A stretch of 64,000 bases of DNA from Methanoregula sp. PtaB.Bin085 (GTDB lineage Archaea > Halobacteriota > Methanomicrobia > Methanomicrobiales > Methanospirillaceae): contig NZ_MVQB01000016.1 of the NCBI RefSeq assembly GCF_002067035.1, positions 94,751-158,750 of the forward strand, written 5' to 3'. A program made the translations under genes and the position numbers. This document shows positions 62,489 through 64,000 of the stretch, one piece after another. The notes under the pieces were generated by a model that saw only the letters and a list, made by a program, of their open reading frames with translations, made no database searches and was not told the origin of the DNA. The stretch's first letter is position 1. Each line of letters begins with the position of its first letter.

Positions 62489-63493
62489 ATGACTTGCAGG
62501 AGACGGGATTCGGGCGATGTGGCAGCATCGGAAGTACTGGGTGGGGTCATGCTCATCTCCGTTGTTGTCATGGCCGTAGCCATTATCGGTGTTGTCCTGA
62601 CCTCGCAGGGAACCCCGCAGAAACTTCCGGCAGTGAGTGCCGTTATCTCCAGCACCGGCGATCGGATCACCATTTACCACGACGGCGGGGATTCGCTGAA
62701 GAGCGACGAGATCTCGATCCTTGTCAACGGCGTTGCAATCCCGTTCAGCAGGGGCGGGAGCCCTGCTCCGTGGACGTGGACGGTCGGCGATACCCTTGTC
62801 AACGCCACCCCGATCGCCGGGACACCCCAGACGGTCCGGGTCATCTACGTGCCCGGTGCATACACGCTGGCATCTGCCAATTTCGGCGAGATTGGGCCCG
62901 GCCCGTCCCATACCATCATCACTCCCCCGACAACATCCCCCGCACCCGTCGTCACCGGCATCACGCCTTCCGCGGGCGTTACCGGAAGCACGGTATCCGG
63001 CGCAAGCGTCACCGGTGCAAATTTCCAGAGCGGGGCAACCGTGCGGCTGACCCGTTCAGGATATCCCGATATCCCGGGAACCGCAGTTGGCTTCGTATCA
63101 TCAACCCAGCTCACCGCAACGTTCAGCCTTGCAGGGGCAGCAGCCGGACAGTATACGGTTGTCGTCAGAAACCCGGACGGGCAGACCGGAACACCTCTCG
63201 CGAACGGCTTTACCGTCAGCAACGCGGCCCCCACGGTCACCGCGATCTCCCCGGCTGTCGCGTACAGCGGGGTGCCGGTTCAGATTGACAGTATCACAGG
63301 AACGAATTTCCTTTCCGGGGCGACCGTCAGGCTCAGCCGTGGCACGTCCACGATCACTGCAACGAACGTGACCGTGGTATCCCCGACGCGGATCTCCTGC
63401 ACGGCTGACCTGCTCGGTGCAGCAACCGGCCAGTGGAACGTGACCGTCAGCAACCCTGATCTCCAGTCAGGTACCGGCACCAACCTCTTCAGC
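62489..63493 (+). CDS. IPT/TIG-domain surface protein with pilin-like N-terminus, 3' end lost at assembly junction
   Basis: About 335 residues are archaeal. The N-terminal EVLGGVMLISVVVMAVAIIG is the class III-like hydrophobic segment, then a pilin-like domain follows, and a Pro/Thr linker leads to two IPT/TIG domains (about 150-235 and 236-335). Repeat ends such as NPDGQTGTPL and NPDLQSGTGT are typical. The reading frame continues in frame to 63559, but the last 21 residues belong to a different protein family, so the true C-terminus is unknown. Confidence 0.75.
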
Positions 63494-63500
63494 GGTATTG
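63485..63500. other. Likely chimeric junction between archaeal and Bacteroidetes sequence
   Basis: Upstream is archaeal IPT/TIG coding sequence. From about residue 336 (base 63494) the translation becomes GIEAGAFPMTRTLGVNLKLS, the typical end of a SusC/RagA outer-membrane receptor, followed 18 bases later by a SusD start. The switch falls mid-codon-frame and the base composition drops. Confidence 0.8.
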
Positions 63501-63559
63501 AAGCAGGAGCTTTCCCGATGACACGTACGCTGGGTGTGAACCTGAAACTCTCGTTCTAA
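63494..63559 (+). CDS. C-terminal tail of a SusC/RagA-type TonB-linked receptor (partial)
   Basis: Only the last 21 residues of the product are present. FPMTRTLGVNLKLSF is the terminal beta strand pattern of SusC-type receptors, ending in aromatic Phe as outer-membrane barrels do. In Bacteroidetes susC is followed closely by susD, as seen here. It does not belong with the archaeal genes upstream. Confidence 0.78.
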   Translation, partial: GIEAGAFPMTRTLGVNLKLSF

Positions 63560-63577
63560 ACTTAAAACAGGCAACAA

Positions 63578-64000
63578 ATGAAAAAACTAAGAATATTGAT
63601 CATCTGCGGGCTTGTTCTCGGATCACTCTGGTCATGTACCGGTAATTTTGAGGAGATCAACACCAACCCGAACAGGACCCTGGTAGGCATGATACAGCCT
63701 TCCGGCATGTTCGAACCCATACTATACAACTCGGCCAACCAGTGGCTGAACCGCACCTGGTACTACAACAATGAGCTGATCCAGTTCACGGCACATACCG
63801 GTGGCGTTACCAGAAGGGAGCATCTTTACTTCCTGGAAGACTCAAGGGACTGGTACGGATTCTGGAACCATTACGCCACCTACGGCAAGAACATCATTCA
63901 TATGTATGACCTGGCACAGAAGGAGGACGACCCTTCGCTTGAGGCCATTGCGCTGACCTTCAAGGTTCTGTTCATGTCAAACATGACTGATATGTTCGGT
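63578..64000 (+). CDS. SusD/RagB-family lipoprotein, 3' end cut by window
   Basis: 141 residues are visible with no stop before the window end. A lipoprotein signal peptide (KKLRILIICGLVLGSLWSC) is followed by TGNFEEINTNPN, the classic SusD N-terminus, and then RTWYYNNELIQFTAHTGG. SusD lipoproteins bind glycans or peptides at the outer surface of Bacteroidetes and hand them to SusC. Base composition is lower in GC than the archaeal part. An archaeon has no outer membrane, so this gene marks foreign or misassembled DNA. Confidence 0.9.
   Translation, partial: MKKLRILIICGLVLGSLWSCTGNFEEINTNPNRTLVGMIQPSGMFEPILYNSANQWLNRTWYYNNELIQFTAHTGGVTRREHLYFLEDSRDWYGFWNHYATYGKNIIHMYDLAQKEDDPSLEAIALTFKVLFMSNMTDMFG

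Noticed and set aside
62489..63559. Natural fusion of an archaeal IPT protein to an outer-membrane barrel end
   Set aside because: The join is followed by a SusD gene with normal Bacteroidetes spacing, so a misassembly explains all observations better.

Overview
The window reads as one stretch of a mesophilic, fairly GC-rich methanogenic archaeon, most like the Methanomicrobiales (Methanoregula/Methanosphaerula type). Evidence includes an HMf-type histone, RadA, a multi-OB-fold RPA, archaeal NusA-like KH protein, diphthine synthase with a DUF357 partner, DUF1890/DUF1894 methanogen proteins, LL-diaminopimelate aminotransferase, an FprA/rubredoxin/superoxide reductase set, and TATA boxes about 25 nt before nearly leaderless starts. 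The last ~500 bases are different. They encode the tail of a SusC/RagA outer-membrane protein and the start of a SusD/RagB lipoprotein, which are Bacteroidetes genes. The contig is therefore probably a metagenomic assembly with a chimeric end near position 63,490.

Layout. 1-8 kb: ion and solute transport (P-type ATPase cut by the window edge, Na/Pi cotransporter, universal stress protein, DASS dicarboxylate carrier, CPA2 antiporter) and a NYN-domain protein. 8-15.5 kb: information processing (NOG1-like GTPase, HTH-CBS regulator, histone, PRC-barrel protein, an RPA-RadA-HAD phosphatase run) and DapL. 15.6-25 kb: CutA, a decayed fdhD pseudogene, DUF1890/DUF1894, a response regulator, a HEAT-repeat protein, a two-gene 2-oxoacid:ferredoxin oxidoreductase and several membrane or lipoproteins including TspO. 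25-30.4 kb: an AAA ATPase/TOPRIM-like pair (possible defence module), a rubredoxin-FprA-superoxide reductase oxygen-detoxification cassette, and TrkH.

30.4-41.8 kb is the most unusual part. A NifH-like reductase is followed by two compact nitrogenase component-1-like proteins, each with a cysteine triad. Next to them lie a Sfp-type phosphopantetheinyl transferase, a single-module adenylation-carrier-thioesterase protein, a NitT/TauT-type ABC importer and a second stand-alone adenylate-forming ligase. This looks like an uncharacterised nitrogenase-like reductive system combined with carrier-protein chemistry and dedicated import.

42-59 kb: PAS protein, leuC/leuD/leuB-type genes, NusA-like/HisE pair, bifunctional-nuclease-like protein, flippase-like membrane protein, DUF357/Dph5 with RecA-superfamily neighbours, a DtxR-FeoA regulator with its own palindromic operator driving feoB, and a catalytic plus a divergent, apparently non-catalytic cis-prenyltransferase. 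59.4-63.5 kb: a run of secreted pilin-like, PKD and IPT/TIG surface proteins.

Two intergenic regions share a ~120-base structured repeat in opposite orientations, and other intergenic stretches hold strings of hairpins. No tRNA, rRNA, CRISPR array or intact insertion sequence was seen.
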